Shown in pieces: positions 39,831 to 48,686 of a stretch of DNA of 60,644 bases (position 1 is the stretch's first letter; each line of letters begins with the position of its first letter). This DNA is from SIG603 sp963589785 (lineage in GTDB: Bacteria; Bacillota; Clostridia; Oscillospirales; Acutalibacteraceae): NCBI GenBank assembly GCA_963589785.1, contig CAVAMJ010000014.1, forward strand, positions 1 through 60,644, given 5' to 3'. A program made the position numbers and the translations under genes. The notes below the pieces were generated by a model. It did no database searches. It was not told where the DNA came from and was given only the letters and a program-made list of their open reading frames with translations.

Positions 39831-41546
39831 ATGTTAGAAAGCAAAAAAACAGACAACGAAAAGGAGCTCGAAACTGAGGTTGACACAAAAGCCAACGAGG
39901 AAATTTTGAACGAGCTTGCAGAAAAGGAAAACGATGAAGCATCGGCTGAAATGACAGCTGAGGACGAGGCTGAGGAAGTCGCAAAAATCGAGGAGTGCGC
40001 CGAGGATATAGAGAAATCGGACGAGGATAAAAAAGAGGCGGAGGAAATCGCCGAAACAGAGGAGCCTGAGGAAGAGCCGAAAAAGAAAAAGGGAAAGAAA
40101 TCCAATCCCTTTAAGACGGAAAAGTTCCGCCGCGGTTCAATGGGCTTTGCCTTTACGGTAGTTTTCATCGCTCTTTTGGTTGTTGTCAATGTCATTTTCT
40201 CCGTTCTCGAGGATAAATATCCGTCGATGAAAATAGACCTCACCTCACAGAAGCTAAATTCCCTTTCGGAGAGCACAAAGAGCGTTGCCGAGAATTTAAC
40301 ATCGGATATTGAGATTTATATCATCGGCGAAGAGGATGCCATAAGAAACGACCAGCTTTATTCAAGCTACAACGTTAAATATTCTCAGCTTGCAAATCTT
40401 TGCGACAGACTTGCTGAAAACGACAAAATCACCGTTAAATATGTTGACCCCGATGCCGACCCGTCATTCATCAGTCAGTATTCTGACGATAATCTCTCGA
40501 GCGGTATGGTTCTCATCAAGAGCGACAAGAGATACCGTGTTCTCTCAGTATCTGATCTCTTTGAGATAAACTATGACGAGTCATACAATGCGGTGAACTA
40601 CACAAAAGTTGACGGTGCGCTTGCAAACGCAATGTACCTTGTCGATATGGACACCGTTCCCGTTATTGCTGTGGAAACTGGCTACGGCGAGCTTTTGAGT
40701 GACGATTACAGATCTTCGCTAGACGAGCTTCTTGAGGGCAACTGCTTCGAGATTAAGGAATTCAATCTTCTCACGGACGATATTCCTGAGGATGCGACTA
40801 TGGTTATGCTCCTCACACCGACAACAGACCTCACCGCTGATGATGTCGAGAAATTAAATACTTACCTTTCTACGGGCGATATTTCCCACACACTCTTTGT
40901 CACGGGTTATCCGACTGCGGGAGAACTTCCGAATCTCTCTTCACTTCTCGAGGAGTGGGGACTTAAGATGGAATCCGGCACGGTTCTTGTCGAGACAGAC
41001 ACAAGCAAGACCATTTCTTCGAGCGCAACCTATATGTTCGTAAACGCTACCGACGATATTCTCTCTGGAACATATTCAAATCTTCTCGCAATCAACGCTA
41101 TGCCTGTTGATATTCTCTTCGAGGAGAACGGCGATATCAAGACATATCCGCTTATCGAGACTTCTTCTACTGTTTACACCTCAACAGGTGAAACTGAATC
41201 TGACCCTGACACGGATACCTACACCGTAGCGGCACTCGCTCAGAAGACAGACGGAGACGTCAAGAGAAATGTCGTTGCTTACGGCGACACAAACTCACTT
41301 TACGCTTACATGAGCAACTCAACCTTCGGCAATGCCGACTTCATTCTTGACCTCGTTCAGTACTGCACCGATACAAGCGACACAAGTGTAGGACTCACGG
41401 TTGAGAGTACACAGACAACCACAAGAGACATCACCGCTTCAACGGCTACATGCGTTATTGTCGGACTTTTCGTGTTCACAATCGCAATTCCGCTTGTTAT
41501 CGTAATTTTGGGTATTGTGGTATTCGTCAGAAGAAGACACTTATAA
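39831..41546 (+). CDS. GldG-like ABC transporter auxiliary protein
   Basis: The 571-residue protein starts with about 85 highly acidic residues (Glu/Asp/Ala-rich), then a short basic KKKKGKKSNPFKTEKFRRGS and a membrane span near residue 110. A large extracytoplasmic domain then follows with the GldG/ABC_transp_aux features MKIDLTSQKLNSLSESTKSV and IEIYIIGEEDA. A final span lies at the C-terminus (IVGLFVFTIAIPLVIVILGI) with a basic RRRHL end. The long acidic N-terminal tail is unusual compared with Bacteroidetes GldG. It is cotranscribed with the ABC genes. Confidence 0.82.
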   Translation: MLESKKTDNEKELETEVDTKANEEILNELAEKENDEASAEMTAEDEAEEVAKIEECAEDIEKSDEDKKEAEEIAETEEPEEEPKKKKGKKSNPFKTEKFRRGSMGFAFTVVFIALLVVVNVIFSVLEDKYPSMKIDLTSQKLNSLSESTKSVAENLTSDIEIYIIGEEDAIRNDQLYSSYNVKYSQLANLCDRLAENDKITVKYVDPDADPSFISQYSDDNLSSGMVLIKSDKRYRVLSVSDLFEINYDESYNAVNYTKVDGALANAMYLVDMDTVPVIAVETGYGELLSDDYRSSLDELLEGNCFEIKEFNLLTDDIPEDATMVMLLTPTTDLTADDVEKLNTYLSTGDISHTLFVTGYPTAGELPNLSSLLEEWGLKMESGTVLVETDTSKTISSSATYMFVNATDDILSGTYSNLLAINAMPVDILFEENGDIKTYPLIETSSTVYTSTGETESDPDTDTYTVAALAQKTDGDVKRNVVAYGDTNSLYAYMSNSTFGNADFILDLVQYCTDTSDTSVGLTVESTQTTTRDITASTATCVIVGLFVFTIAIPLVIVILGIVVFVRRRHL

Positions 41547-41561
41547 TCCGAGGTAAGGCTC

Positions 41562-43067
41562 ATGAAAAAGCAAAAAAGACTGATCCTTATTTTACTCGCA
41601 GTTGTTTTGGTGCTTGGCGCAGTTTTGGCGGCACTGCTTTTGACGGGCAGTGATGAGGATGCGGCTGATGCCGTTTCCTCGGAGCTCAGTGAAGAGGATA
41701 CTTCTCTCATCACGCACGAGGAGGGCGACATCGTCACAATTAATGTCAAAAACAAATACGGTACATTTAATTTCTATCCGACTCTTGTCGATATAGATGA
41801 GGAAAGCTCCGATTCATCGAGCACCGATACTACAGCGACTTACACCTATAACCTTGAGGGTTATGAGGACAGAGATGTGAACACATCAACCCTTTCAACC
41901 GCCGCAATGGCTTTCTATGACCTTGACTACACCAAGGAAATAGGAGAAGTGGAGGATAAATCTGCATTCGGTTTTGACGGCAGTATCGTAGCAAGCTGTG
42001 TCTATAAGGACGGCTCTGCAGAGAGCTTTGAAATCGGTGACGCTCCGTCATCGGGAACGGGCAGATACATTCTCTATAACGGCAAGGTTTATATCGCAAG
42101 CGTAAACACTACCTACACAAACTCTGTCGAGAGCCTAATCACCGCCGCTTCGTGGGATATAGATTATCTCACAAGGGAGGTTGAAAGCTCAGAGAGCAGT
42201 TCCGACAGCAGTGATGAGAGCAGTTCTGAAACTACTACCGAAAATTACTCGATACTTAATAGCTTAAAGATTGGCGGAACATGCAATTCATCAGGTGTTG
42301 AAATCGCATATGACGCAGGTAGCGAGAAGTATAATCTTGTTTCACCGATTAAGGCTGACGCAAATTCCGACAAGGTGGAAACTCTCATAAGTTCTCTTCT
42401 CAACTATGCCGCAAATACTACCGTAGACCTCGATCCGACAGATGAAAAGCTGAAGGAATACGGATTTGACGAGCCGTATGCGACTCTTGAAATTAATTTG
42501 AACGGCGAAAGCCACAAGATAGTTATCGGCGCTCAGACGGACAGCTCGAGATACTGCCGAATTGATGACGACAAGACGGTTTACACCATTTTGAACTCTA
42601 AAATTTCCGATTGGGCAGAGTGCAATCCGAGCGAATACAGAGCATCAAGCGTTCTCGCCGATTCACTTTCCGACATAAGCGCAATGAAAATAACTGTTGA
42701 CGGAAAATCCTCTGAAATCACGATTACCCGTGAGGAGGACGAGAGCAGTTCGACCGACAGCAAGGTTTATTATTCATATTCCTCTTATGCCGACGGTGAT
42801 GAAATTCTCTATTCATATGTGAACGAGCTTTACACAAAGCTTAGCGATATGACCGTGCTCAACATCAACGAAATGCAGCACGAGAGCGATGCTTACGTGA
42901 CGGCGGAACTAACATATTTTGACGGAAGCTCAAAGAAAGTAGAGATTTACCTCTCAAGTGAGAATAACTCAAGATATGTCGTTTATGTGGACGGAGAATA
43001 CTCATGTACCGTTAGAAGTACAAGCCTCAAGGAATTCACCGATGAATTCAGCGAGTATTTAGGCTAA
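41562..43067 (+). CDS. DUF4340 domain-containing membrane-anchored protein
   Basis: The 501-residue protein has an N-terminal anchor (LILILLAVVLVLGAVLAALL) and an exported remainder that is rich in Ser, Asp and Glu, with low-complexity stretches such as SSESSSDSSDESSSE near residue 210. Segments like YGFDEPYATLEINLNGESHK and the preceding DLDPTDEKLKE are typical of DUF4340, a family found beside GldG-type ABC systems. It is the last gene of the operon and is followed by a strong terminator. Function unknown; an envelope-located partner of the transporter is inferred. Confidence 0.82.
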   Translation: MKKQKRLILILLAVVLVLGAVLAALLLTGSDEDAADAVSSELSEEDTSLITHEEGDIVTINVKNKYGTFNFYPTLVDIDEESSDSSSTDTTATYTYNLEGYEDRDVNTSTLSTAAMAFYDLDYTKEIGEVEDKSAFGFDGSIVASCVYKDGSAESFEIGDAPSSGTGRYILYNGKVYIASVNTTYTNSVESLITAASWDIDYLTREVESSESSSDSSDESSSETTTENYSILNSLKIGGTCNSSGVEIAYDAGSEKYNLVSPIKADANSDKVETLISSLLNYAANTTVDLDPTDEKLKEYGFDEPYATLEINLNGESHKIVIGAQTDSSRYCRIDDDKTVYTILNSKISDWAECNPSEYRASSVLADSLSDISAMKITVDGKSSEITITREEDESSSTDSKVYYSYSSYADGDEILYSYVNELYTKLSDMTVLNINEMQHESDAYVTAELTYFDGSSKKVEIYLSSENNSRYVVYVDGEYSCTVRSTSLKEFTDEFSEYLG

Positions 43068-43074
43068 ATTAAGC

Positions 43075-43112
43075 AAAAAGCATCATTCTTGACCGAATGA
43101 TGCTTTTTCTGT
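43075..43112 (+). terminator. Terminator after the ABC operon
   Basis: AAAAAGCATCATTC (43075-43088) pairs perfectly with GAATGATGCTTTTT (43095-43108). Confidence 0.88.
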
Positions 43113-43129
43113 ATATGTGATAAAAATAA

Positions 43130-43152
43130 GGCGTCGCCCATAGGACGACGCC
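43130..43152 (-). terminator. Terminator after ridA
   Basis: GGCGTCG (43130-43136) pairs with CGACGCC (43146-43152). On the minus strand TTATTTTTAT follows. Confidence 0.75.
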
Positions 43153-43177
43153 GATTTTTAGCTTGATTGACCTAAAA

Positions 43178-43552
43178 TCAGATCTCAGCGATAACCTCAA
43201 CCTCAACGAGAAGGTTCTTCGGAAGAGTCTTGACTGCTACGCAGCTTCTTGCAGGCTTGCCTGTGAAGTACTTAGCGTAAACCTCGTTGAATGCGGCAAA
43301 GTCGCCCATGTCTGCGAGGAAGCATGTTGTTTTGACTGCCTTCTCATAGGAAGAGCCTGCCTCCTTAAGAACAGCGCCGAGGTTCTTCATAACCTGCTCT
43401 GTCTGACCGACAATATCCTCAGCCTCAACGTTGCCTGTTGCCGGATTGATAGCAATCTGACCTGATGTGAAAACGAGGTTACCGGAAATAAAAGCCTGTG
43501 AATAAGGACCGATAGCTGCGGGAGCTTCCGGAGTGTAAATTGATTTTGCCAT
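43178..43552 (-). CDS. ridA: RidA family reactive intermediate deaminase
   Basis: RidA hydrolyses reactive 2-aminoacrylate and other enamine/imine products of PLP enzymes to 2-ketoacids, protecting the cell. The 124 residues are the standard length. Visible are PAAIGPYSQAFISGNLVFTSG near the N-terminus (quoted as PAAIGPYSQAF), KTTCFLADMGDFAAFNEVY, and the catalytic-site Arg in GKPARSCVAV near residue 105, followed by a Glu-containing EVEVIAEI end. It is a single-gene unit with a promoter and a terminator. Confidence 0.95.
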   Translation of the reverse strand: MAKSIYTPEAPAAIGPYSQAFISGNLVFTSGQIAINPATGNVEAEDIVGQTEQVMKNLGAVLKEAGSSYEKAVKTTCFLADMGDFAAFNEVYAKYFTGKPARSCVAVKTLPKNLLVEVEVIAEI

Positions 43553-43638
43553 GATAGTTCTCTCCTTAATGTAAGATATTAGTTAATACCCATGATATTT
43601 TGGGTAGCAATCTGACTTTAATTGTCTCTGATAAATTT

Positions 43639-43666
43639 ATTATAAAGGTTATAAATCATTTTGCAA
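43639..43666 (-). promoter_or_regulatory. Promoter of ridA
   Basis: Minus strand TTGCAA (43661-43666), 16-base spacer, perfect TATAAT (43639-43644). Confidence 0.65.
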
Positions 43667-43726
43667 GACTAATTATTTGTATAGGAAGAAGAGAACATGG
43701 GGCAAAGCTCAAATTATGGACAAATT

Positions 43727-44413
43727 TTAGTCAAAATAAGGAAGAAGAATCTTGAGCACCTCGAGGTATCCGACAGGGTAAATATGCATGCCGTCCTTGC
43801 AGTATTCCTCTTTCATATTTCCGTTTTCGCCCAGTAAACAGGAGAAAACATCGATATAACCGCAAGAGGTTTCGCTTGCTAATTTCTTTAGTTCTTCATT
43901 TACTGCTATGATTTCTTCGTTGGTTCTTGCGCCGAATGTATTTTTTACTCGTGCGATGTCCTCATCAGTGAACCATGATAGTTCACGGTTGACGGGATAG
44001 TATGCCAAAACATAAATTTCACACTTGGGGAGCTTTTCTTTAATTTCACAAAGAATATCCTTGTAGTCACTAAGGAGAGTCTCTCTCGAGTAATCGGGTG
44101 CGCTGATGTCGTTTGTTCCGATGTTGATGAAAAGCTTTTTCGGCTCAAGCTCGAAGACAGATTCGTTAAGTCTTTTCTTGAGTCCTCCCATGACGTCGCC
44201 GCCGATTCCACGGTTATAGACGATTTTGTCAGAACCGAGGCTCATGAGCATTTCGTTTATCGGAAACTGCTCGCAGAGAGAAGAGCCCGTGAGAACAATC
44301 TCGTGCTTTTTTGCAAGCTTGTTGAGGTCGGAGAAAGCACGAACTTTCTGCTTCCACTCGTTCTGCATGATTTTTTTGAATTCCTGTGCGATGATAGCAC
44401 TTATGTCTGCCAT
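43727..44413 (-). CDS. SGNH/GDSL-type hydrolase
   Basis: The 228-residue protein is a SGNH-fold esterase. Block I is IVLTGSSLCEQFP (nucleophile Ser near residue 45), the block II Gly is in NRGIGGDVMGG, block III is INIGTNDISAP, and block V is KDGMHIYPVGYLEVL with the catalytic Asp-His pair. No signal peptide is seen, so it is probably cytosolic. Substrates in this family range from lysophospholipids to acetylated sugars and cannot be named here. It is a single gene with a TTGTCT/TACGAT promoter. Confidence 0.88.
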   Translation of the reverse strand: MADISAIIAQEFKKIMQNEWKQKVRAFSDLNKLAKKHEIVLTGSSLCEQFPINEMLMSLGSDKIVYNRGIGGDVMGGLKKRLNESVFELEPKKLFINIGTNDISAPDYSRETLLSDYKDILCEIKEKLPKCEIYVLAYYPVNRELSWFTDEDIARVKNTFGARTNEEIIAVNEELKKLASETSCGYIDVFSCLLGENGNMKEEYCKDGMHIYPVGYLEVLKILLPYFD

Positions 44414-44456
44414 AATAAAATCCTCACCTTATCAATGATTTAAAATATCTGTTATT

Positions 44457-44485
44457 ATCGTATCAGATTTGGATAATTGAGACAA
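44457..44485 (-). promoter_or_regulatory. Promoter of the SGNH hydrolase gene
   Basis: Minus strand TTGTCT (44480-44485), 17-base spacer, TACGAT (44457-44462). Confidence 0.55.
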
Positions 44486-44587
44486 GCGTATCGTAAAAAA
44501 ACGCAAAAGATACGAAAAAAACACCGAAAGACGGCAATACTTCGGTTTGGGCGTTAACAAAAAACACTATATTTTTAGCTTAGATTG

Positions 44588-44596
44588 TGATATACT
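44588..44596 (+). promoter_or_regulatory. Extended -10 promoter of the ruvCAB unit
   Basis: TGATATACT is an extended -10 element about 65 bases before ruvC. No clear -35 is present at the matching distance. Confidence 0.5.
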
Positions 44597-44659
44597 ATTT
44601 CGGAATATGTATGTTTACTAAAAGAGTATCTTTTTAAGGATGAATACAAGGAGAAAATT

Positions 44660-45160
44660 TTGAAAATACTGGGAATTGACCCGGGATATGCCATAGTCGG
44701 CTACGGAGTTGTGAATTACGAAAAAATGAGATACCGCTCTCTCGAGCACGGAGCGATTATCACTCAGGCGGGCTCAGATTTTAACGAGAGACTCGAGAAG
44801 ATTTACAATGCGGTTTGTCAGGTTATCGACAGACAGCACCCCGACTGCGTGTCTATCGAAAAGCTTTACTTTCAGAACAACCAGAAGACCGCAATCGGAG
44901 TTGCCGAGGCAAGAGGTGTTATTTTGCTTGCATGCCAACAGGCTGGTTTGAAAATTTACGAGTACACACCGCTTCAGGTGAAAAGCTCCATAACGGGCTA
45001 CGGAAAGGCGGAGAAATCTCAGGTTATGGAGATGACAAGGCGACTTCTTTGCCTAAAGGAAGTCCCCAAGCCCGACGATACCGCCGATGCGCTTGCGCTT
45101 GCCATTACTCACGCTCAGAGTGCGGGAAATTTACTGAGGCGTTTCCCTGTCAGATATTAA
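44660..45160 (+). CDS. ruvC: Holliday junction endodeoxyribonuclease RuvC
   Basis: RuvC cuts Holliday junctions symmetrically during recombinational repair. The 166 residues start KILGIDPGYAIVGYGVV with the first catalytic Asp at residue 7. The second acidic residue is in CVSIEKLYFQNNQKTAIGVA, and the last pair in PDDTADALALAITH. The start is a TTG with AAGGAG ahead. It is followed by ruvA and ruvB, the classic resolvasome set. Confidence 0.96.
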   Translation: MKILGIDPGYAIVGYGVVNYEKMRYRSLEHGAIITQAGSDFNERLEKIYNAVCQVIDRQHPDCVSIEKLYFQNNQKTAIGVAEARGVILLACQQAGLKIYEYTPLQVKSSITGYGKAEKSQVMEMTRRLLCLKEVPKPDDTADALALAITHAQSAGNLLRRFPVRY

Positions 45161-45192
45161 CTTTTGAATATTAATTTTATCGAGGATAGATT

Positions 45193-45795
45193 ATGTATTA
45201 CAGCTTACGCGGAAAGCTTATTCATCAAGAACCGGGACTTGTAGTCGCAGAGTGCGGCGGAGTCGGATATAAATGCTTTGTTTCGCTAAATACTCAGACA
45301 AAATGCCCCGCAGTCGGCAAAGAGGTGTTTTTGTACACCGAGCTTGTCGTCCGTGAGGACGCAATGGAGCTTTACGGCTTCATCAGCCGTGAGGAACAGG
45401 ACTGCTTCAAGATGCTCACTTCCATCAGCGGAGTGGGCGCAAAGGTCGGTCTTGCGATACTCTCCGTCATGAGCCCTTCTGATGTTGCCATGGCGGTGGC
45501 AAGCGGCGACACGAAGTCCTTCACAAAGGCACAAAAGGTAGGCCCGAAGCTTGCCTCGAGAATAGTCACGGAGCTTTCCGACAAGGTTAAGGGACTTTTG
45601 GCGGCAAGCACCGGAAGCGCAGATGCTCCCACGGTTATTAACAACGCATCTTCAAATGCGGCGGCTGCCGTTCAGGCACTTGCGGCACTCGGCTACACGG
45701 CGAGCGAGGCGGCTTCTGTAGTCGGCAAGCTTGACTCAAGCCTTAAAACAGAGGAGCTCATAAGACAGGCGCTCATCAAGCTGTCAAAGTTTTGA
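45193..45795 (+). CDS. ruvA: Holliday junction DNA helicase subunit RuvA
   Basis: RuvA binds the four-way junction and loads RuvB. The 200-residue protein has the OB-fold N-terminus (MYYSLRGKLIHQEPGLVVAE), helix-hairpin-helix motifs (MLTSISGVGAKVGLAILSV and QKVGPKLASRIVTEL), a flexible linker, and the C-terminal RuvB-contacting domain (VQALAALGYTASEAA). Length and order are normal. Confidence 0.96.
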   Translation: MYYSLRGKLIHQEPGLVVAECGGVGYKCFVSLNTQTKCPAVGKEVFLYTELVVREDAMELYGFISREEQDCFKMLTSISGVGAKVGLAILSVMSPSDVAMAVASGDTKSFTKAQKVGPKLASRIVTELSDKVKGLLAASTGSADAPTVINNASSNAAAAVQALAALGYTASEAASVVGKLDSSLKTEELIRQALIKLSKF

Positions 45796-45841
45796 TTTTT
45801 AGCGTCTAATTGTATTGTATAGAATGAATTAGGGTGATTAT

Positions 45842-46900
45842 ATGGCATTATATGACGATATGGATTTTGAAAACCGAATGGTCGACCCCGAATACAACGA
45901 GGTTGATGCAGAGGTTGATAACCCCTTAAGACCGAAAACCTTGAATGACTATATCGGTCAGGAAAAGGTTAAGGAAAATATGGCAATTTACATCGAGGCG
46001 GCGAGAAGAAGAAAAGAGCCGCTCGATCACGTTCTTCTTTACGGCCCTCCGGGACTCGGAAAGACGACCCTTGCGGGAATCATTGCCAACGAAATGGGAA
46101 CGAACATAAGAATTACCTCGGGTCCTGCTATCGAAAAGGCGGGAGATTTAGCCGCACTTTTGGCTTCAATGGGCGAGGGTGACGTTCTCTTTATCGATGA
46201 AATTCACAGACTTCCCCGTCAGGTGGAGGAAATTCTCTATCCCGCAATGGAAGACTTTGCGATAGACATTATGACAGGTAAGGGGCAGGGAACGACTTCC
46301 TATCACCTTCCGCTTCCGCATTTCACGCTCATCGGCGCAACGACAAGAGCGGGTCAGCTTTCCGCTCCGCTTCGTGACCGTTTCGGTGTCGTTGAGAGAT
46401 TGGAGCTTTATTCCACGGAGAATTTGTCGAAAATCATCACAAGAAGTGCGGGAATACTCGGCATTGAGATTGACGCGGACGCCGCTTTGGAGCTTGCTTC
46501 GAGGTCAAGAGGAACACCGAGAATCGCAAACCGCTTTTTGAAGAGAATAAGAGACTTCGCTGAGGTGATAAGCAACGGTGTCGTCACATACAACACCGCA
46601 AAAATCGCTCTCGACAGAATGGAGATAGACGAACTCGGACTTGATTCGGGTGACAGACGTGTTCTTAAAGCAATTATCGATTTTTACGGCGGCGGTCCTG
46701 TCGGAGTGGACACTATCGCATCTGTTGTCGATGAGGAGGCTGTCACAATCGAGGACGTTGTCGAGCCGTATCTCTTGCAGATAGGCTTCATAAAGAAAAC
46801 CCCCAGAGGAAGATGCGTGACAAGGTCGGCATATCTTCACTTGGGACTTACTCCGCCGGCGGATATGAATTCCGCACCGGAGCAGACTACACTTGAATAA
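45842..46900 (+). CDS. ruvB: Holliday junction DNA helicase subunit RuvB
   Basis: RuvB is the AAA+ motor of branch migration. The 352 residues contain LRPKTLNDYIGQEKVKENM, Walker A GPPGLGKTTLAG near residue 64, Walker B LFIDEIHRLPR, sensor 1 LIGATTRAG, and the C-terminal winged-helix segment with TPRGRCVTRSAYLHLG. It lies 46 bases after ruvA, with a GGGTGATT ribosome site. Confidence 0.97.
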   Translation: MALYDDMDFENRMVDPEYNEVDAEVDNPLRPKTLNDYIGQEKVKENMAIYIEAARRRKEPLDHVLLYGPPGLGKTTLAGIIANEMGTNIRITSGPAIEKAGDLAALLASMGEGDVLFIDEIHRLPRQVEEILYPAMEDFAIDIMTGKGQGTTSYHLPLPHFTLIGATTRAGQLSAPLRDRFGVVERLELYSTENLSKIITRSAGILGIEIDADAALELASRSRGTPRIANRFLKRIRDFAEVISNGVVTYNTAKIALDRMEIDELGLDSGDRRVLKAIIDFYGGGPVGVDTIASVVDEEAVTIEDVVEPYLLQIGFIKKTPRGRCVTRSAYLHLGLTPPADMNSAPEQTTLE

Positions 46901-46927
46901 TTTGATTTTGTAATAAAGGAAAATACT

Positions 46928-47800
46928 ATGAGACAAGCAGAATGGACAGATTACGAGCTTATCGATACAGGCTCGGGCGAAAGACTTGAGAGATGGAAGG
47001 ATATCATCCTTATAAGACCCGATCCGCAGATTATTTGGAAGTCGGACAAAAAAGATCCACGCTGGAAGAATGCCGACGCAAGATACAAACGTTCAAATAC
47101 CGGTGGCGGACAGTGGCAGGTATATAAGAAAATTCCCGATGCATGGAAAATCGACTACAAGGGACTTTCTTTCCGAGTTAAGACCATGGGATTTAAGCAC
47201 ACAGGTGTTTTCCCTGAGCAGGCGGTCAACTGGGACTTCGCCGCAGAGAAAATCAGAAACAGCGGCAGAACAGGAGAAAACCGTCCGAAGATACTCAATC
47301 TTTTCGGCTACACGGGATGTGCTACTCTTGCATGCCTCAAGGCGGGCGCACACGTAACTCACGTTGACGCATCAAAGGGAATGGTTCAGTGGGGCAAGGA
47401 AAATGCCGCTGAGTCGGGACTTGCAGACAAGCCTATGAGATGGCTCGTTGACGACTGCTCTAAATTCGTTCTTCGTGAGCAGAGAAGGGGAAACAAGTAC
47501 GACGGAATCATCATGGATCCTCCGTCCTACGGAAGAGGTCCAGGCGGAGAGGTCTGGAAGCTTGAAGAGCAGCTTTATAATCTCGTTGAGATGTGCTTGC
47601 CGATACTTTCGGACGATGCGCTGTTCTTTATTCTCAACTCCTACACCTCGGGGCTTTCTCCGGCGGTTATGGAATATCTTTTGAGCACGCTTATCAAGCC
47701 GAAATTCGGCGGTAGAGTTACGGGAGAGGAAATCGGTCTTCCCGTTACGAGAACAGGACTTGTGCTTCCGTGCGGAAGTACCGTTATTTGGGAAAAGTAA
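46928..47800 (+). CDS. Class I SAM-dependent methyltransferase, RlmI/RlmK-like
   Basis: The 290-residue protein has an N-terminal substrate part (with WQVYKKIPDAWKIDYKGLSF) and a Rossmann methylase domain. Key blocks are ILNLFGYTGCATLACLKAGA near residue 118, THVDASKGMVQWGKEN, and DGIIMDPPSYGRGPGGEVW near residue 192. The FGYTG and DPPSY blocks are shared with RlmI (23S rRNA m5C1962) and RlmK. It lacks the N-terminal PUA domain of full-length RlmI, so it is a shorter relative. The target base is uncertain. It sits between ruvB and ecfA1. Confidence 0.85.
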   Translation: MRQAEWTDYELIDTGSGERLERWKDIILIRPDPQIIWKSDKKDPRWKNADARYKRSNTGGGQWQVYKKIPDAWKIDYKGLSFRVKTMGFKHTGVFPEQAVNWDFAAEKIRNSGRTGENRPKILNLFGYTGCATLACLKAGAHVTHVDASKGMVQWGKENAAESGLADKPMRWLVDDCSKFVLREQRRGNKYDGIIMDPPSYGRGPGGEVWKLEEQLYNLVEMCLPILSDDALFFILNSYTSGLSPAVMEYLLSTLIKPKFGGRVTGEEIGLPVTRTGLVLPCGSTVIWEK

Positions 47801-47819
47801 GAAAGAAGAAGCTTTATAA

Positions 47820-48668
47820 ATGAGTTTTATAGAAGTTAAAGATCTCGTTTTCGTCTATAATCCCGAGGACGAGGACAGAAGAGAGGTTTTGCACGGGGTA
47901 AATATGAATATCGAAAAGGGCGAATTTGTCGCTCTTCTCGGTCACAACGGCTGTGGAAAATCCACGCTTGCCAAGCTTTTCAACGGAATGTACGTTCCGA
48001 CAAAGGGAAGCGTCACCGTTGACGGAATTGCCACGGACAACGAGAATAATCAGATTGAAGTCAGAAGAAGAGTGGGACTTGTTCAGCAGAACCCCGACAA
48101 CCAGCTTGTAGCGGGAGTTGTCGAGGAGGACGTAGCGTTCGGTCCCGAAAACCTCGGCGTGCCGCCGCTCGAGATAAGAAAAAGAGTTGACGATGCGTTA
48201 AAGGCGGTAGGAATGTACGAGTATCGTGAGCACGCACCGCACAAGTTATCGGGCGGTCAGAAGCAGAGAATTGCCATTGCGGGAATTATCGCCATGGCGA
48301 CTAAGTGCATTGTGCTTGACGAGCCGACAGCCATGCTCGACCCAAGAGGCAGAGAAGAGGTTATGAGCACAATCAAGCGCCTTAACAAGGAACAGGGAAT
48401 CACGATTATTCTTATCACGCACTACATGGACGAGGCAGTTCAGGCAGACAGAGTAATCGTCATGGATGACGGAAGAGTTTTGACAGAGGGCGAGCCGAGA
48501 GCAGTTTTCTCGAATGTCGTGCTTTTGAAGAAGCACAGACTCGACGTCCCTCAGGCTACGGAGCTTGCATATAAGCTTAAGAAAGAAGGAATTGATCTCG
48601 GAGGAATGCCGATGAATACGGCAGAATGTATCGAGCTCATTGCGAAAGTTATAGGAAAAGAAAGTTAA
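47820..48668 (+). CDS. ecfA1: Energy-coupling factor transporter ATPase EcfA1
   Basis: This is one of two ATPases of the group II ECF module that powers uptake of several vitamins and metals through exchangeable S components. The 282 residues include Walker A LLGHNGCGKSTLAKLFNG, Q-loop VQQNPDNQLV, signature LSGGQKQRIAIAGI, and Walker B CIVLDEPTAMLDP. Gene order ecfA1-ecfA2-ecfT-truA is the widely conserved Firmicute arrangement. No S component gene is in the window. Confidence 0.95.
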   Translation: MSFIEVKDLVFVYNPEDEDRREVLHGVNMNIEKGEFVALLGHNGCGKSTLAKLFNGMYVPTKGSVTVDGIATDNENNQIEVRRRVGLVQQNPDNQLVAGVVEEDVAFGPENLGVPPLEIRKRVDDALKAVGMYEYREHAPHKLSGGQKQRIAIAGIIAMATKCIVLDEPTAMLDPRGREEVMSTIKRLNKEQGITIILITHYMDEAVQADRVIVMDDGRVLTEGEPRAVFSNVVLLKKHRLDVPQATELAYKLKKEGIDLGGMPMNTAECIELIAKVIGKES

Positions 48669-48686
48669 GAAGGATAGACTAAGCCA

